From Pararcticibacter amylolyticus (GTDB lineage: Bacteria > Bacteroidota > Bacteroidia > Sphingobacteriales > Sphingobacteriaceae): 48,229 nt of DNA. Every line of letters begins with the position of its first letter. Within the stretch, counting starts at the first letter, position 1. The translations under genes and the position numbers were made by a program. The stretch lies in contig NZ_QEAS01000020.1 of NCBI RefSeq assembly GCF_003130405.1, positions 59,027 through 107,255 of the forward strand, written 5' to 3'. Below, piece after piece: positions 7,491-15,609 of the stretch. The notes under the pieces were generated by a model, which did not search any database, had not been told where the DNA came from, and saw only the letters and a program-made list of their open reading frames with translations.

Positions 7491-9131
7491 ATGAAGATTG
7501 CTCTTGCACAACTAAATTATCACATAGGAAATTTTGAATCAAATACTCAAAAGATCATTGACGCTATTAACAGAGCAAGAACACAGGGTGCAGATCTTGT
7601 GGTGTTTGCCGAACTGGCTGTATGCGGATATCCCCCCAGGGATTTTCTTGAGTTTACAGAGTTTCTTGAGTTGTGTGAGAGTTCTGTGCAAGATATTGCT
7701 GCGGCCTGTCATGGGATCGCCTGTATTTTAGGTACCCCTACCCGAAATCCAAAAACAGAGGGTAAAGATCTGTTTAACTCTGCCTGCTTCATTGAAGATG
7801 GCGAAATTAAATCGATAGTAAACAAAGCGTTGCTGCCGACGTATGATGTGTTTGATGAATACCGGTATTTTGAGCCGTCTGCAGAGTTTAATTGTGTTGA
7901 TTTTAAGGGCTGCAAGATCGCTTTGACGATTTGTGAAGATCTGTGGAACATCAATGACAATCCCCTCTATATTGCAGCTCCGATGGATCAGCTGATAGAA
8001 GAGAAGCCAGACCTCATGATCAATATTGCGGCGTCGCCTTTTGCTTATAATCATGATGATAATCGGGTGAAGGTGTTGAGTGATAACAGCAGGAAGTACA
8101 GTCTTCCTCTGTTGTATGTTAATCAGGTGGGGGCTCAGACTGAAATTATATTTGACGGGGGATCGTTTGTGTTTAATGAGGAGGGAGAGATCCTTGACCA
8201 GCTTAAGTACTTTGAAGAAGATCTCCGGATTTATGAATTTGCAGGGGGGAAGATCCAGGATCTGACTCCTGTGCCCTATAATCCGTTGCCGGATATTGAT
8301 CAGATCCATCAGGGATTATTGCTTGGGATAAGAGATTATTTTACGAAATCAGGGTTTACGCAAGCTGTTCTTGGATTATCCGGAGGGATTGATTCAGCCA
8401 TCGTATGTGCGCTGGCTGCAGAAGCTCTGGGTCCGGAAAACGTGACAGCGGTACTGATGCCTTCTAAATTTTCGACGGATCATTCTATTAAAGATGCAAT
8501 GGATCTGGTCAATAACTTAGGGTGTAAGCATTATGTTGTTCCGATTAAAGAAGCTGCTGATGCATTTGAACGCATGCTGGAGCCTGCATTTAAAGGCCTT
8601 CCGTTCAATATCACCGAAGAAAACATTCAGGCCCGCTGCCGTGCGGTCATTGTGATGGCTTTCTCTAATAAATTTGGGTACATTCTGTTGAATACCTCCA
8701 ATAAAAGTGAGTGTGCTGTGGGATATGGTACACTTTACGGGGATATGGCGGGCGCTATTTCTGTGCTGGGAGATGTTTATAAGACCCAGGTTTATGAACT
8801 TGCTAACCATATCAACAGGGAACGTGAAATCATTCCGCAGAACAGTATTGTGAAACCTCCGTCTGCAGAACTTCGTCCCGGGCAGAAAGACAGCGACTCT
8901 CTGCCGGATTATGATATCCTTGACCGGCTTCTCTATCAGTATGTAGAGCTTAAGAAAAGCTCGAGGGATATAATTGCCCAGGGATTTGACGAGGAACTTG
9001 TGAGGAAAGTTATTAAAATGGTTAATAAGGCCGAGTTTAAGCGTTATCAAACACCCCCTATTCTACGGGTATCGCCAAAAGCGTTCGGTATGGGCAGGAG
9101 AATGCCGATAGTGGGCAAATATCTTTCTTAG
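7491..9131 (+). CDS. nadE: Glutamine-dependent NAD(+) synthetase
   Basis: This 546-residue enzyme makes NAD from deamido-NAD, ATP and glutamine. The N-terminal nitrilase/glutaminase domain shows the Glu-Lys-Cys triad: E41 in VVFAELAVCGYPP, K112 in NKALLPTYDVFDEYRYF and C148 in LTICEDLWN. The C-terminal synthetase domain has the PP-loop LSGGIDSAIVCALAA (SGGIDS at about 297-302), then NTSNKSECAVGYGTLYGD and PPSAELRPGQKD. Start ATG 7491 gives MKIALAQLNY, the family N-terminus; upstream in-frame codons are not needed. Bases 7426-7433 and 7471-7478 form an 8-bp inverted repeat in the preceding gap. Confidence 0.96.
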   Translation: MKIALAQLNYHIGNFESNTQKIIDAINRARTQGADLVVFAELAVCGYPPRDFLEFTEFLELCESSVQDIAAACHGIACILGTPTRNPKTEGKDLFNSACFIEDGEIKSIVNKALLPTYDVFDEYRYFEPSAEFNCVDFKGCKIALTICEDLWNINDNPLYIAAPMDQLIEEKPDLMINIAASPFAYNHDDNRVKVLSDNSRKYSLPLLYVNQVGAQTEIIFDGGSFVFNEEGEILDQLKYFEEDLRIYEFAGGKIQDLTPVPYNPLPDIDQIHQGLLLGIRDYFTKSGFTQAVLGLSGGIDSAIVCALAAEALGPENVTAVLMPSKFSTDHSIKDAMDLVNNLGCKHYVVPIKEAADAFERMLEPAFKGLPFNITEENIQARCRAVIVMAFSNKFGYILLNTSNKSECAVGYGTLYGDMAGAISVLGDVYKTQVYELANHINREREIIPQNSIVKPPSAELRPGQKDSDSLPDYDILDRLLYQYVELKKSSRDIIAQGFDEELVRKVIKMVNKAEFKRYQTPPILRVSPKAFGMGRRMPIVGKYLS

Positions 9132-9388
9132 CAGCTGCGTAATCTTTGTATATCATGCTTGTGTAAATCTGGTGTAACAAACTTATAACCAGATAGTAAA
9201 GTTGTGTTTTGCGCGTTTGTAATATATAAGGAACGCACATGGAGGAGCCAATAATATTATTGGCCTGATAGATTATAGCATCAAAAGTTATCGAAAAGCA
9301 GTGAGAGATTCAAAAAGATTGCAGAAAAGCTTTTTGACGAGTTTCCGGCATAAAGGCTTGGTTTAGTAATGTTTAGTGAGTTAGGTTA

Positions 9389-9422
9389 GCCGCTCCCGGA
9401 GATTATCCGGAGCGGCTTTTTT
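9389..9422 (+). terminator. Intrinsic terminator between nadE and glutathione peroxidase
   Basis: The GC-rich stem GCCGCTCCCGGA / TCCGGAGCGGC (9389-9416, with one bulged C) is followed by T6 (9417-9422). It ends transcription from nadE or from a small RNA in the gap. Confidence 0.85.
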
Positions 9423-9506
9423 GTACTGCTGCGGAAAGGATTAAAAATTTACGTTGAGGCTACTTTTCTTTCGTATATATAGCTGGACGTGTACAAATAT
9501 ATTTTC

Positions 9507-9514
9507 TAAGTTTG
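9507..9514 (+). promoter_or_regulatory. Bacteroidota -7 element TAAGTTTG for glutathione peroxidase
   Basis: TAAGTTTG fits TAnnTTTG and lies 19 nt before the ATG at 9534. The -33 box is weak (only TTTC-like sequence upstream). Confidence 0.45.
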
Positions 9515-9533
9515 TTTTATATACCGAGAAATT

Positions 9534-10046
9534 ATGAAATTTGCAGCAATTATTCTGTTATCTCTTTTAACTTTCCCGCCTAAAGGCATCCACGGCTTTA
9601 AATTCACGTCTATAGACGGAGAAACGGTTAGCCTGTCGAAGTTTAAAGGCAAGAAGATCCTGATCGTTAATACGGCTTCCAAATGCGGTTTTACGCCTCA
9701 GTATGCTGAGCTTGAAAAGCTTTCGCAGGAATACAAGGATAAGCTGGTAATTATTGGGTTTCCTGCAAATAACTTCGGAGGGCAGGAGCCCGGATCGAAT
9801 GAAGATATCCAGGAATTTTGTCAGAAGAATTATGGGGTGAGTTTTCTGATGGCTGAAAAAGTAAGCGTGAAAGGGGAGGATATCAATTCTCTTTTCAAAT
9901 ATCTGACCACGGAGGACAATCCAGATTTTACCGGTGACATTAAATGGAATTTTGAGAAATTTCTTATAGATGAAAACGGGAAGCTTATTCACCGGTTCCG
10001 GTCGGCTGTGAAACCTGATTCTCCCGAACTCACAAAATATCTGTAA
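9534..10046 (+). CDS. Glutathione peroxidase family protein, exported
   Basis: This 170-residue thiol peroxidase reduces peroxides. The family signature NTASKCGFTPQYAELEKL carries the peroxidatic Cys (C51), where selenoenzymes have Sec. FPANNFGGQEPGSNEDI supplies the Gln, and IKWNFEKFLID supplies the Trp and Asn of the catalytic tetrad. Residues 1-20 form a hydrophobic segment that looks like a signal peptide, so the enzyme probably acts in the periplasm, most likely with a thioredoxin-like partner as for other Cys-type bacterial members (inference). It stands alone between a terminator and the tRNA-Val pair. Confidence 0.92.
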   Translation: MKFAAIILLSLLTFPPKGIHGFKFTSIDGETVSLSKFKGKKILIVNTASKCGFTPQYAELEKLSQEYKDKLVIIGFPANNFGGQEPGSNEDIQEFCQKNYGVSFLMAEKVSVKGEDINSLFKYLTTEDNPDFTGDIKWNFEKFLIDENGKLIHRFRSAVKPDSPELTKYL

Positions 10047-10074
10047 TCCTTTTACAGGAAATTTTAAAATATAT

Positions 10075-10105
10075 TTTGCAGAGTTCATCAACGATTCTAT
10101 ATTTG
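10075..10105 (+). promoter_or_regulatory. Bacteroidota promoter for the tRNA-Val pair
   Basis: TTTG (10075-10078), a 19-nt spacer and TATATTTG (10098-10105) match the Bacteroidota consensus TTTG-N19-TAnnTTTG exactly. It lies 34 nt before the first tRNA-Val and is the best promoter in the window. Confidence 0.75.
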
Positions 10106-10139
10106 CAGTCCCAAACGGGATAGCCCGTATGACAGGGAG

Positions 10140-10217
10140 GGAGGCTTAGCTCAGCTGGTTCAGAGCATCTGCCTTACAAGCAGAGGGTCACTGGTTCGAA
10201 TCCAGTAGCCTCCACCA
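10140..10217 (+). tRNA. tRNA-Val (anticodon TAC), copy 1
   Basis: The acceptor stem GGAGGCT / AGCCTCC, the D-arm containing AGCTCAGCTGGTTCAGAGC, the anticodon stem TCTGC-loop-GCAGA with loop CTTACAA (anticodon TAC), the T-arm CTGGTTCGAATCCAG and an encoded CCA tail are all visible. TAC decodes GUA and other Val codons by wobble. Confidence 0.97.
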
Positions 10218-10270
10218 AAGTTCTTCGGGTAGTACTCAGACGGACTTGTTTTTGAAATATATCCTGTAAT

Positions 10271-10348
10271 GGAGGCTTAGCTCAGCTGGTTCAGAGCATC
10301 TGCCTTACAAGCAGAGGGTCACTGGTTCGAATCCAGTAGCCTCCACCA
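10271..10348 (+). tRNA. tRNA-Val (anticodon TAC), copy 2
   Basis: This is an exact 78-nt duplicate of the tRNA at 10140, 53 nt downstream, with encoded CCA. Both copies appear to be one transcript from the promoter at 10075-10105, ended by the hairpin that follows. Confidence 0.97.
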
Positions 10349-10351
10349 AAG

Positions 10352-10390
10352 AAACCCCTCGGAAGAAGCTCTGAGGGGTTTTGTTTTTTA
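10352..10390 (+). terminator. Intrinsic terminator after the tRNA-Val pair
   Basis: AACCCCTC and GAGGGGTT form the stem around a loop of roughly a dozen bases, followed by a T-rich tract interrupted by one G. It ends the tRNA transcript. Confidence 0.8.
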
Positions 10391-10452
10391 TTGGCTTGCC
10401 CTGTTGCCCCGATTTGTTGCCGCAGGCTTTACTTTTATTGATAGCAAACAGT

Positions 10453-11688
10453 ATGAAAGTCTCAAAATCTGCATTGACTCCGGAAGCTAAATCGTTCACA
10501 CAGCAGACTGTCTATTCTATATTATTTGCGATCAGTTTTACGCACCTGCTTAATGATATGATGCAGTCTGTGATTCCTGCTGTCTATCCATTGATAAAGG
10601 AAAAATATCATCTGTCATTCACCCAGATCGGGTTGATTACTTTTACGTTTCAACTCACTGCCTCGCTTCTGCAGCCCTTTGTTGGCCATTATACCGACCG
10701 AACACCCCGGCCTTATTCCCTGGCTGCAGGAATGGCATTTACTTTTTTAGGACTTATTTCCGTTTCTTTTGCTTCAAGTTTTATCACTATACTCATTTCA
10801 GTAAGCCTGATCGGGATAGGATCCTCGGTCTTCCATCCTGAATCTTCGCGTGTCGCACATTTAGCGTCGGGCGGGAAGAAAGGGCTGGCTCAGTCGATTT
10901 TTCAACTGGGCGGAAATGCCGGCAGTGCTACTGGTCCTTTGCTCGCAGCCCTGGTGGTTGTGCCCTACGGGCAATTTAATATTATCTGGTTTGCACTTGC
11001 AGCTATCCTTGCGATAATCGTGTTGTCGAGAGTCGGTACTTGGTATAAGGAGCATCTGATTCTCAGATCGAAGGGTAAAGGTGCGAATGCAGCAGACGCC
11101 GGTCCGGGAATTTCGAAAACGAGGGTAACGATTTCGCTGGCAATATTACTGGTCCTGATCTTTTCGAAATATTTCTACATGGCCAGTATGACCAGTTATT
11201 TTACCTTCTACCTGATCGATAAGTTTGGGGTATCAGTGCAGCTGTCGCAAATCTATTTGTTTGTATTTCTTGCCTCGGTTGCGGCGGGTACTTTGATCGG
11301 AGGGCCGCTCGGTGACCGGTTTGGAAGGAAGTACATTATATGGGTGTCTATTCTGGGAGTGGCTCCGTTTACTTTGCTTCTCCCTCATGTAAACTTGTTC
11401 TGGACGGGGATCCTGTCTGTTATTATTGGAGTTATCATATCCTCGGCCTTTTCAGCTATCCTGGTTTATGCAACGGAACTGGTTCCGGGAAAAGTAGGAA
11501 TGATTGCGGGCTTGTTCTTTGGTTTCGCATTCGGAATGGGAGGACTGGGTTCAGCATTGCTGGGAAAACTTGCAGATATGACGAGTGTCGGGTATGTTTT
11601 TAGCGTTTGTGCTTACCTTCCGCTTATTGGCATTATAACGGGACTTTTACCCAATATAGAAGGCCGGCGAAAGGGGATTAAAGCATAA
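10453..11688 (+). CDS. MFS efflux transporter, fosmidomycin-resistance (Fsr) type
   Basis: This 411-residue inner-membrane protein of the major facilitator superfamily has about 12 hydrophobic segments. The N-terminal segment THLLNDMMQSVIPAVYPLIK is typical of the Fsr group, followed by GLITFTFQLTASLLQPFVGH with the MFS loop DRTPRPYS, and GGPLGDRFGRKYI repeats the loop in the second half. Fsr proteins export fosmidomycin and related small molecules; the natural substrate here is unknown. ATG 10453 is chosen because the longer frame would begin inside the tRNA terminator. The ABC ATPase gene follows after 27 nt and is likely co-transcribed. Confidence 0.88.
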   Translation: MKVSKSALTPEAKSFTQQTVYSILFAISFTHLLNDMMQSVIPAVYPLIKEKYHLSFTQIGLITFTFQLTASLLQPFVGHYTDRTPRPYSLAAGMAFTFLGLISVSFASSFITILISVSLIGIGSSVFHPESSRVAHLASGGKKGLAQSIFQLGGNAGSATGPLLAALVVVPYGQFNIIWFALAAILAIIVLSRVGTWYKEHLILRSKGKGANAADAGPGISKTRVTISLAILLVLIFSKYFYMASMTSYFTFYLIDKFGVSVQLSQIYLFVFLASVAAGTLIGGPLGDRFGRKYIIWVSILGVAPFTLLLPHVNLFWTGILSVIIGVIISSAFSAILVYATELVPGKVGMIAGLFFGFAFGMGGLGSALLGKLADMTSVGYVFSVCAYLPLIGIITGLLPNIEGRRKGIKA

Positions 11689-11715
11689 GATATTTGCCGT
11701 GATATAGCTGTTCAA

Positions 11716-13218
11716 ATGGAAAATATAATACTTTCTTTCAAAGATGTAACAGTGCGCGGAGCTACACAAACAATATTTGGTGGGCTCGACTTCGAAATTA
11801 AGAAAGGCGAACACTGGGCGCTTGTGGGAGCAAGCGGATCTGGTAAGAGCAGTCTTCTGGATACTATTGCCGGAAAGTATCCTATTTCAGGAGGCCATGT
11901 GGTTCATCCTTTACCAGAGGGCGGGCAGGAAGCAGAAAGAGTGCGCGATCCTTTGTTCACCTGGCACAAGCTTGTTGCGCTGGTAGGTACACGACATGGT
12001 TTTCGCAATCTTTCTAATGTCAGCAATTTTTATTACCAGCAGCGCTTTAATTCATCTGATTCTGAGGACTCAGAATTGGTAGAAGAGTATCTGCTTAGGG
12101 TTCAGCATACCGGAAGGGGCGGGATCTGGGATTTCGGCAGGGTAACAGAGAAACTGAAACTTACGCCTCTTCTTAATAAGCAGCTGATTAAACTTTCGAA
12201 CGGTGAGACCAAACGCTTACTGATAGCGTCTGCACTGATTAAGAATCCGGTTTTATTATTACTTGATAATCCTTTAACCGGGCTTGACACAGGTACGAGA
12301 AAGGAGTTTAATGATCTGTTATCAGAAATTTCGGCCACTGGAATCAGTGTGATAATGTCTACAGCTCCAACTGAGATCCCCGATTCGATTACCCATGTAG
12401 CAGTACTTGAGAAGGGAAAGATTGTGGCCTCTATGGACAAAAGCGGGTTTGATGCCGCAATGCTTAATTTTTCAAGTTTGCCGGTAATTAATACCGAAGA
12501 ACTCGGTACCCTGATTTCTGAAGGCCAAGGGCAGGCTTATTCAAGTATTGTTGAAATGAAAGATATCGTGATACAATATGGAGAGAAGGTGATTCTTGAT
12601 CATGTCAACTGGACGATAAAGCAGGGAGAGCGATGGGCGTTAGTTGGACACAACGGGGCGGGAAAATCGACCTTATTGAGTCTTATAAATGCAGATAACC
12701 CCCAGGCATATGCTAATCATATCATTTTGTTCGACAGGAAAAGAGGAAGCGGGGAAAGTATCTGGGATATTAAGAGGAAAACTGGTTTTGTATCACCGGA
12801 GCTCTTTCAATACTTTCCGGCAGGTACTTCCTGTCTGCAGGTTATTGAATCGGGCTATTATGATACACTTGGGCTTTTTCGTCCTTCCAATCCCCAAAAG
12901 GCTGAAGTTGCCAAGCGATGGATGCGGTTGCTCGAAATAGAATGCTTTGCTGCCAGGTTATTTAAGAATGTACCGGCAAGTACACAGCGTCTTTGCCTGC
13001 TTGCGCGTGCTCTGATTAAGAATCCGCCTTTATTAATATTCGATGAACCTTGCCAGGGCCTGGACAGACATCAGCAGGACCACTTTAAACATGTTGTTGA
13101 TGCCATCTGCAGTCGTTCCAATGTATCGCTGATTTATGTCAGCCATTATGAGCATGAGATACCGGCAAGTGTCGATAAGATATTGAAGTTAGAGAATGGT
13201 AAGGTGGTAATTGATTAG
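11716..13218 (+). CDS. Double-domain ABC ATPase, ModF-like
   Basis: This 500-residue protein has two ABC nucleotide-binding domains in tandem and no membrane segment. Domain 1 has Walker A VGASGSGKSSLLD, signature LSNGETKRLLIASALI and Walker B LLLLDNPLTGLD. Domain 2 has Walker A VGHNGAGKSTLLS, a degenerate signature (ASTQRLCLLARALI in place of LSGGQ) and Walker B LLIFDEPCQGLD. The arrangement and the phrase GEHWALVG resemble ModF/PhrA-type ATPases, whose role is poorly defined. No permease or binding protein is adjacent. It follows the MFS exporter gene closely. Confidence 0.85.
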   Translation: MENIILSFKDVTVRGATQTIFGGLDFEIKKGEHWALVGASGSGKSSLLDTIAGKYPISGGHVVHPLPEGGQEAERVRDPLFTWHKLVALVGTRHGFRNLSNVSNFYYQQRFNSSDSEDSELVEEYLLRVQHTGRGGIWDFGRVTEKLKLTPLLNKQLIKLSNGETKRLLIASALIKNPVLLLLDNPLTGLDTGTRKEFNDLLSEISATGISVIMSTAPTEIPDSITHVAVLEKGKIVASMDKSGFDAAMLNFSSLPVINTEELGTLISEGQGQAYSSIVEMKDIVIQYGEKVILDHVNWTIKQGERWALVGHNGAGKSTLLSLINADNPQAYANHIILFDRKRGSGESIWDIKRKTGFVSPELFQYFPAGTSCLQVIESGYYDTLGLFRPSNPQKAEVAKRWMRLLEIECFAARLFKNVPASTQRLCLLARALIKNPPLLIFDEPCQGLDRHQQDHFKHVVDAICSRSNVSLIYVSHYEHEIPASVDKILKLENGKVVID

Positions 13219-13714
13219 TTTTTTGATATTAAGTGTAATAATGCTTTGAAATGCGGGGGCTAAGAGTTATCTTTAGCCTCATATTCAAACTACTGCTACA
13301 CATCAGCAATCTAAAAGTTTTCCCGAGCTCAGACAAACCATAGGAAAGGTATGGCCAAGTTCATGCCTTTCTTTTCTATAAAGATAAATACCCAACAAGT
13401 TAATCTTTATTTTTAAGCTCTTTTGTTGTTCTTATTGTATATTCAATAGTTTTTTGTGAAAAAAAGATCATAACTAGGTTGTATGAAGTTTTTTCAATAT
13501 TAAAGTCAGTGATAGAAGCCTTTTTTGATGAGGTGAGATAGGCATTCTGTCAGATCATAAGGTGATATGAAGTAAATTCGTTTTGGAGGTGATTGATATT
13601 TGAGTGGTCTGGGTCATAAAAATAAATGATCTTAATCATAATTTAATTTAAATGCTTTATAACTCTATTTTTGAAGTTGTTTACTGTAACCTAATAATAT
13701 TAGTGAGGTATAAG
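13219..13714. other. AT-rich intergenic region before the beta-helix gene
   Basis: No protein gene is supported. A weak hairpin (GGCTAA / TTTAGCC, about 13257-13279) follows the ABC gene but lacks a T-tract. The rest is AT-rich, with a candidate -7 element near the end (13666-13673). The change in base composition begins here and continues through the polysaccharide locus. Confidence 0.5.
13666..13673 (+). promoter_or_regulatory. Bacteroidota -7 element TATTTTTG for the beta-helix gene
   Basis: TATTTTTG fits TAnnTTTG. It lies downstream of a possible ATG at 13652 and 41 nt before ATG 13715, and so supports the later start. The -33 box is not obvious. Confidence 0.4.
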
Positions 13715-15088
13715 ATGAAAAGATTATCAAGAAGTTTAATCTTAAAATCAATATCGAAAATATTATTAGTTATTATGAAAGCATTTATTTTTCCTCTTTT
13801 AGTTGTTACTTCGTTTCTGGTTTGTTGTAAGGCTGAGGAAACCGAAATCGTACCAGAAGAAATTACATCAGTTGAGCAGAACCTGACATTGACAGATGTA
13901 ACAAAATCAGGAATTAGCAGCAATGGACTCTCCGATGAAAGTCAAAAAATTCAATCACTTATTGCAAGTAACAAAAAACTCTTTTTTCCAAAAGGAACAT
14001 ATAGAATAAGTAAACCAATCACACTTAGTAAAGTAAATAATCTTCAAATTTTAGGAGAGGAGGGTACTGTTTTTACTACAGATCAGAATAAAATGTTTGT
14101 AGTTTCAGGAAGTATTAAAACCCTGGATATTCAACGGATTTCTTTCATTTCTACTAAGAACAGTACAGCTGAAGACGCCGAGGGTCTGATCTTTATTGCT
14201 AATTATGGCGCAAGTGATGTTATGGATGGGATTAATATTAATCAATGTACATTTTCTATTCCAAACTCGAAGGTTAATGCTATTAAAATGGTAAGCGAAG
14301 GGGCAAATTCATTGGTGAAGAATGTTAATATAACTTATAATAAGTTCTTAAGTATTGGAAGGATGGGTGTTGAGTTTCAGAATCACAATTCTTCTCCAAA
14401 GATAGCCCGGTTCCGCGACTATACCATTAATAATAATTATTTCAATGATATCGGTACGGTTCAAACAGGCTCAGCTCCCTCCTGTATATCGGTTAGCGGA
14501 TATTCTCTGAATGGTAAGATCAATTATAATAAAATCTATGACATGAGAATGAATACAACGTCTAGTGTTTATTATGGAATTGAGAACGCCGGCACAGATG
14601 GACTTGAAACCGTTGGAAATGAAATGTACTCTACTACATATGGTTTTACTGGGATATTAGGTTCGTCTACATATGCTAAGGCTAAATGGATTATTAAAGA
14701 TAATATTATTAATCTTACCGGTAGCTCCAGCAATACTAAAATAAGAGGACTTGAACTTAATAATATAGAAGGAGTTGTTGTCGCAAACAATAAAATACAG
14801 GTTGATGGATATGGTATGAAGTTAGATAACTGCAAGAAGGGAAAGATAACCGGTAATAATGTAGTGGTTACAAAGGCGGGAAATGTACTCTACCTTCAAT
14901 CAGGCAGTGCAACTAATGAGATCAGCAGCAATACGCTTGACGCGAGCCGAGGTTTAGATCATGGAGTAGTGATATTTAATGGTTCAGCAACAAGTGGGAA
15001 CAATGCTTTCCAGAATACATTGATTAAACCAGGTAATAAAAAAGGCGATTATGTAAACTTAAATGGCGCAGTTAATAGCGTAAAGTAA
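13715..15088 (+). CDS. Secreted right-handed beta-helix protein (pectate-lyase-like fold)
   Basis: The product has about 457 residues from ATG 13715, which has GAGG nine bases upstream; ATG 13775 is another possible start. A hydrophobic segment starting MKAFIFPLLVVTSFLVCC is a signal peptide, possibly of a lipoprotein. After it, DESQKIQSLIASNKKLFFPK and GTYRISKPITL match the start of pectate_lyase_3/GH28-type helices, followed by repeated Asn-rich rungs (ITYNKF, INNNYFNDI, INYNKIYDM, VVANNKIQVDG, ITGNNVV). Catalytic residues cannot be assigned, so it could be a polysaccharide lyase, hydrolase or epimerase, or only a binding protein. It converges on the exopolysaccharide locus with 4 nt between stop codons. 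Confidence 0.75.
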   Translation: MKRLSRSLILKSISKILLVIMKAFIFPLLVVTSFLVCCKAEETEIVPEEITSVEQNLTLTDVTKSGISSNGLSDESQKIQSLIASNKKLFFPKGTYRISKPITLSKVNNLQILGEEGTVFTTDQNKMFVVSGSIKTLDIQRISFISTKNSTAEDAEGLIFIANYGASDVMDGININQCTFSIPNSKVNAIKMVSEGANSLVKNVNITYNKFLSIGRMGVEFQNHNSSPKIARFRDYTINNNYFNDIGTVQTGSAPSCISVSGYSLNGKINYNKIYDMRMNTTSSVYYGIENAGTDGLETVGNEMYSTTYGFTGILGSSTYAKAKWIIKDNIINLTGSSSNTKIRGLELNNIEGVVVANNKIQVDGYGMKLDNCKKGKITGNNVVVTKAGNVLYLQSGSATNEISSNTLDASRGLDHGVVIFNGSATSGNNAFQNTLIKPGNKKGDYVNLNGAVNSVK

Positions 15089-15092
15089 GAAT

Positions 15093-15608
15093 TTAATATA
15101 AGTTGTTGAATGCAGACAAAAGATGTAAGGTCGAACTTACTCTTTTGTCTGCATATTTGCTTTCATAGCCAGATATATAAATTGTTTTGATTCCGAGTTC
15201 TTTTGCCGGAATCAAATCGGATTCAGAATCTCCTACAAGTACGGAATTACTAAAGTCAATATTATAAATATCCCCAGCCTTGCGGAAAAGTCCATCTTTG
15301 GGTTTTCGACACTCGCACATATCGTTATTCAGGTGCGGACAAACGAGGAAATGGTCTATATGAGAACCTGTTAATTGGTTTAAGGTCCGATTGATCATTT
15401 CCAGGCGGTCCATCGTCAGCATTCCTCTCCCTACACATCGCTGGTTCGTAACAACAATGATCTGATTAAATAGATTACGAACCCGGGATAAGAAGTAGAC
15501 TACACCCGGAAGAACTTCAATGTCGCAGATATCGAGTACATAGCCAGCTTCAATCTTTTTGTTAAGTACCCCGTCCCTGTCTAAAAAAAGCGTATCATAC
15601 TTTTTCAT
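15093..15608 (-). CDS. gmhB: D-glycero-D-manno-heptose bisphosphate phosphatase (GmhB type)
   Basis: This 171-residue HAD-IIIA phosphatase should remove the C7 phosphate from heptose 1,7-bisphosphate. Motif I is FLDRDGVLN with nucleophile D10 and acid D12; motif II is VVTNQRCVGRG, with Thr; the zinc site C90-x-H92...C98-x-C100 (CPHLNNDMCECRKP) is characteristic of GmhB; VLVGDSESDLIPA is motif IV. The ATG at 15608 lies one base after the hddC stop (TGAAATG), so the two are translationally coupled; a longer frame from 15647 would overlap hddC. A strong hairpin (15112-15152) lies within its last codons. It is the last gene of the polysaccharide locus. Confidence 0.88.
   Translation of the reverse strand: MKKYDTLFLDRDGVLNKKIEAGYVLDICDIEVLPGVVYFLSRVRNLFNQIIVVTNQRCVGRGMLTMDRLEMINRTLNQLTGSHIDHFLVCPHLNNDMCECRKPKDGLFRKAGDIYNIDFSNSVLVGDSESDLIPAKELGIKTIYISGYESKYADKRVSSTLHLLSAFNNLY
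15112..15152. repeat. Strong hairpin inside the 3' end of gmhB
   Basis: The arms are GCAGACAAAAGA-T-GTAAG (15112-15129) and CTTAC-TCTTTTGTCTGC (15136-15152): 17 bp with a single bulged T and a 6-nt loop. It lies within the last gmhB codons and 23 nt past the stop of the convergent beta-helix gene. It could act as a bidirectional terminator, but neither side has a T-tract. Confidence 0.7.
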
Positions 15609-15609
15609 T

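Larger units (their letters stand above)
9132..9533. other. Intergenic stretch with several inverted repeats, possible ncRNA
   Basis: No protein gene is supported in these 402 bases; the only ATG-started frame near 9239 has nine codons. Four inverted repeats occur: ATCTGGT/ACCAGAT (9167-9173, 9188-9194), a perfect 18-nt palindrome (9247-9264), TCAAAAAG/CTTTTTGA (9310-9317, 9330-9337), and a strong terminator (9389-9422). The terminator lies about 260 nt after nadE, so either nadE has a long structured 3' UTR or a small RNA is encoded here. I do not recognise a known RNA family. Confidence 0.5.

Noticed and set aside
8517-9050. Minus-strand 177-codon frame inside nadE
   Set aside because: It is antisense to the NAD synthetase domain and is a shadow of its codon use.
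10305-10499. Minus-strand 64-codon frame ending in VEATGFEPVTLCL
   Set aside because: It is antisense to the second tRNA-Val and its terminator. The ATGFEPV-type ending is a well-known false-protein artefact of tRNA genes.
10140-13218. tRNA-Val pair as an attachment site for a mobile island
   Set aside because: There is no integrase, no partial tRNA repeat at a distance and no mobility genes; the 78-nt repeat is simply the second full tRNA gene.
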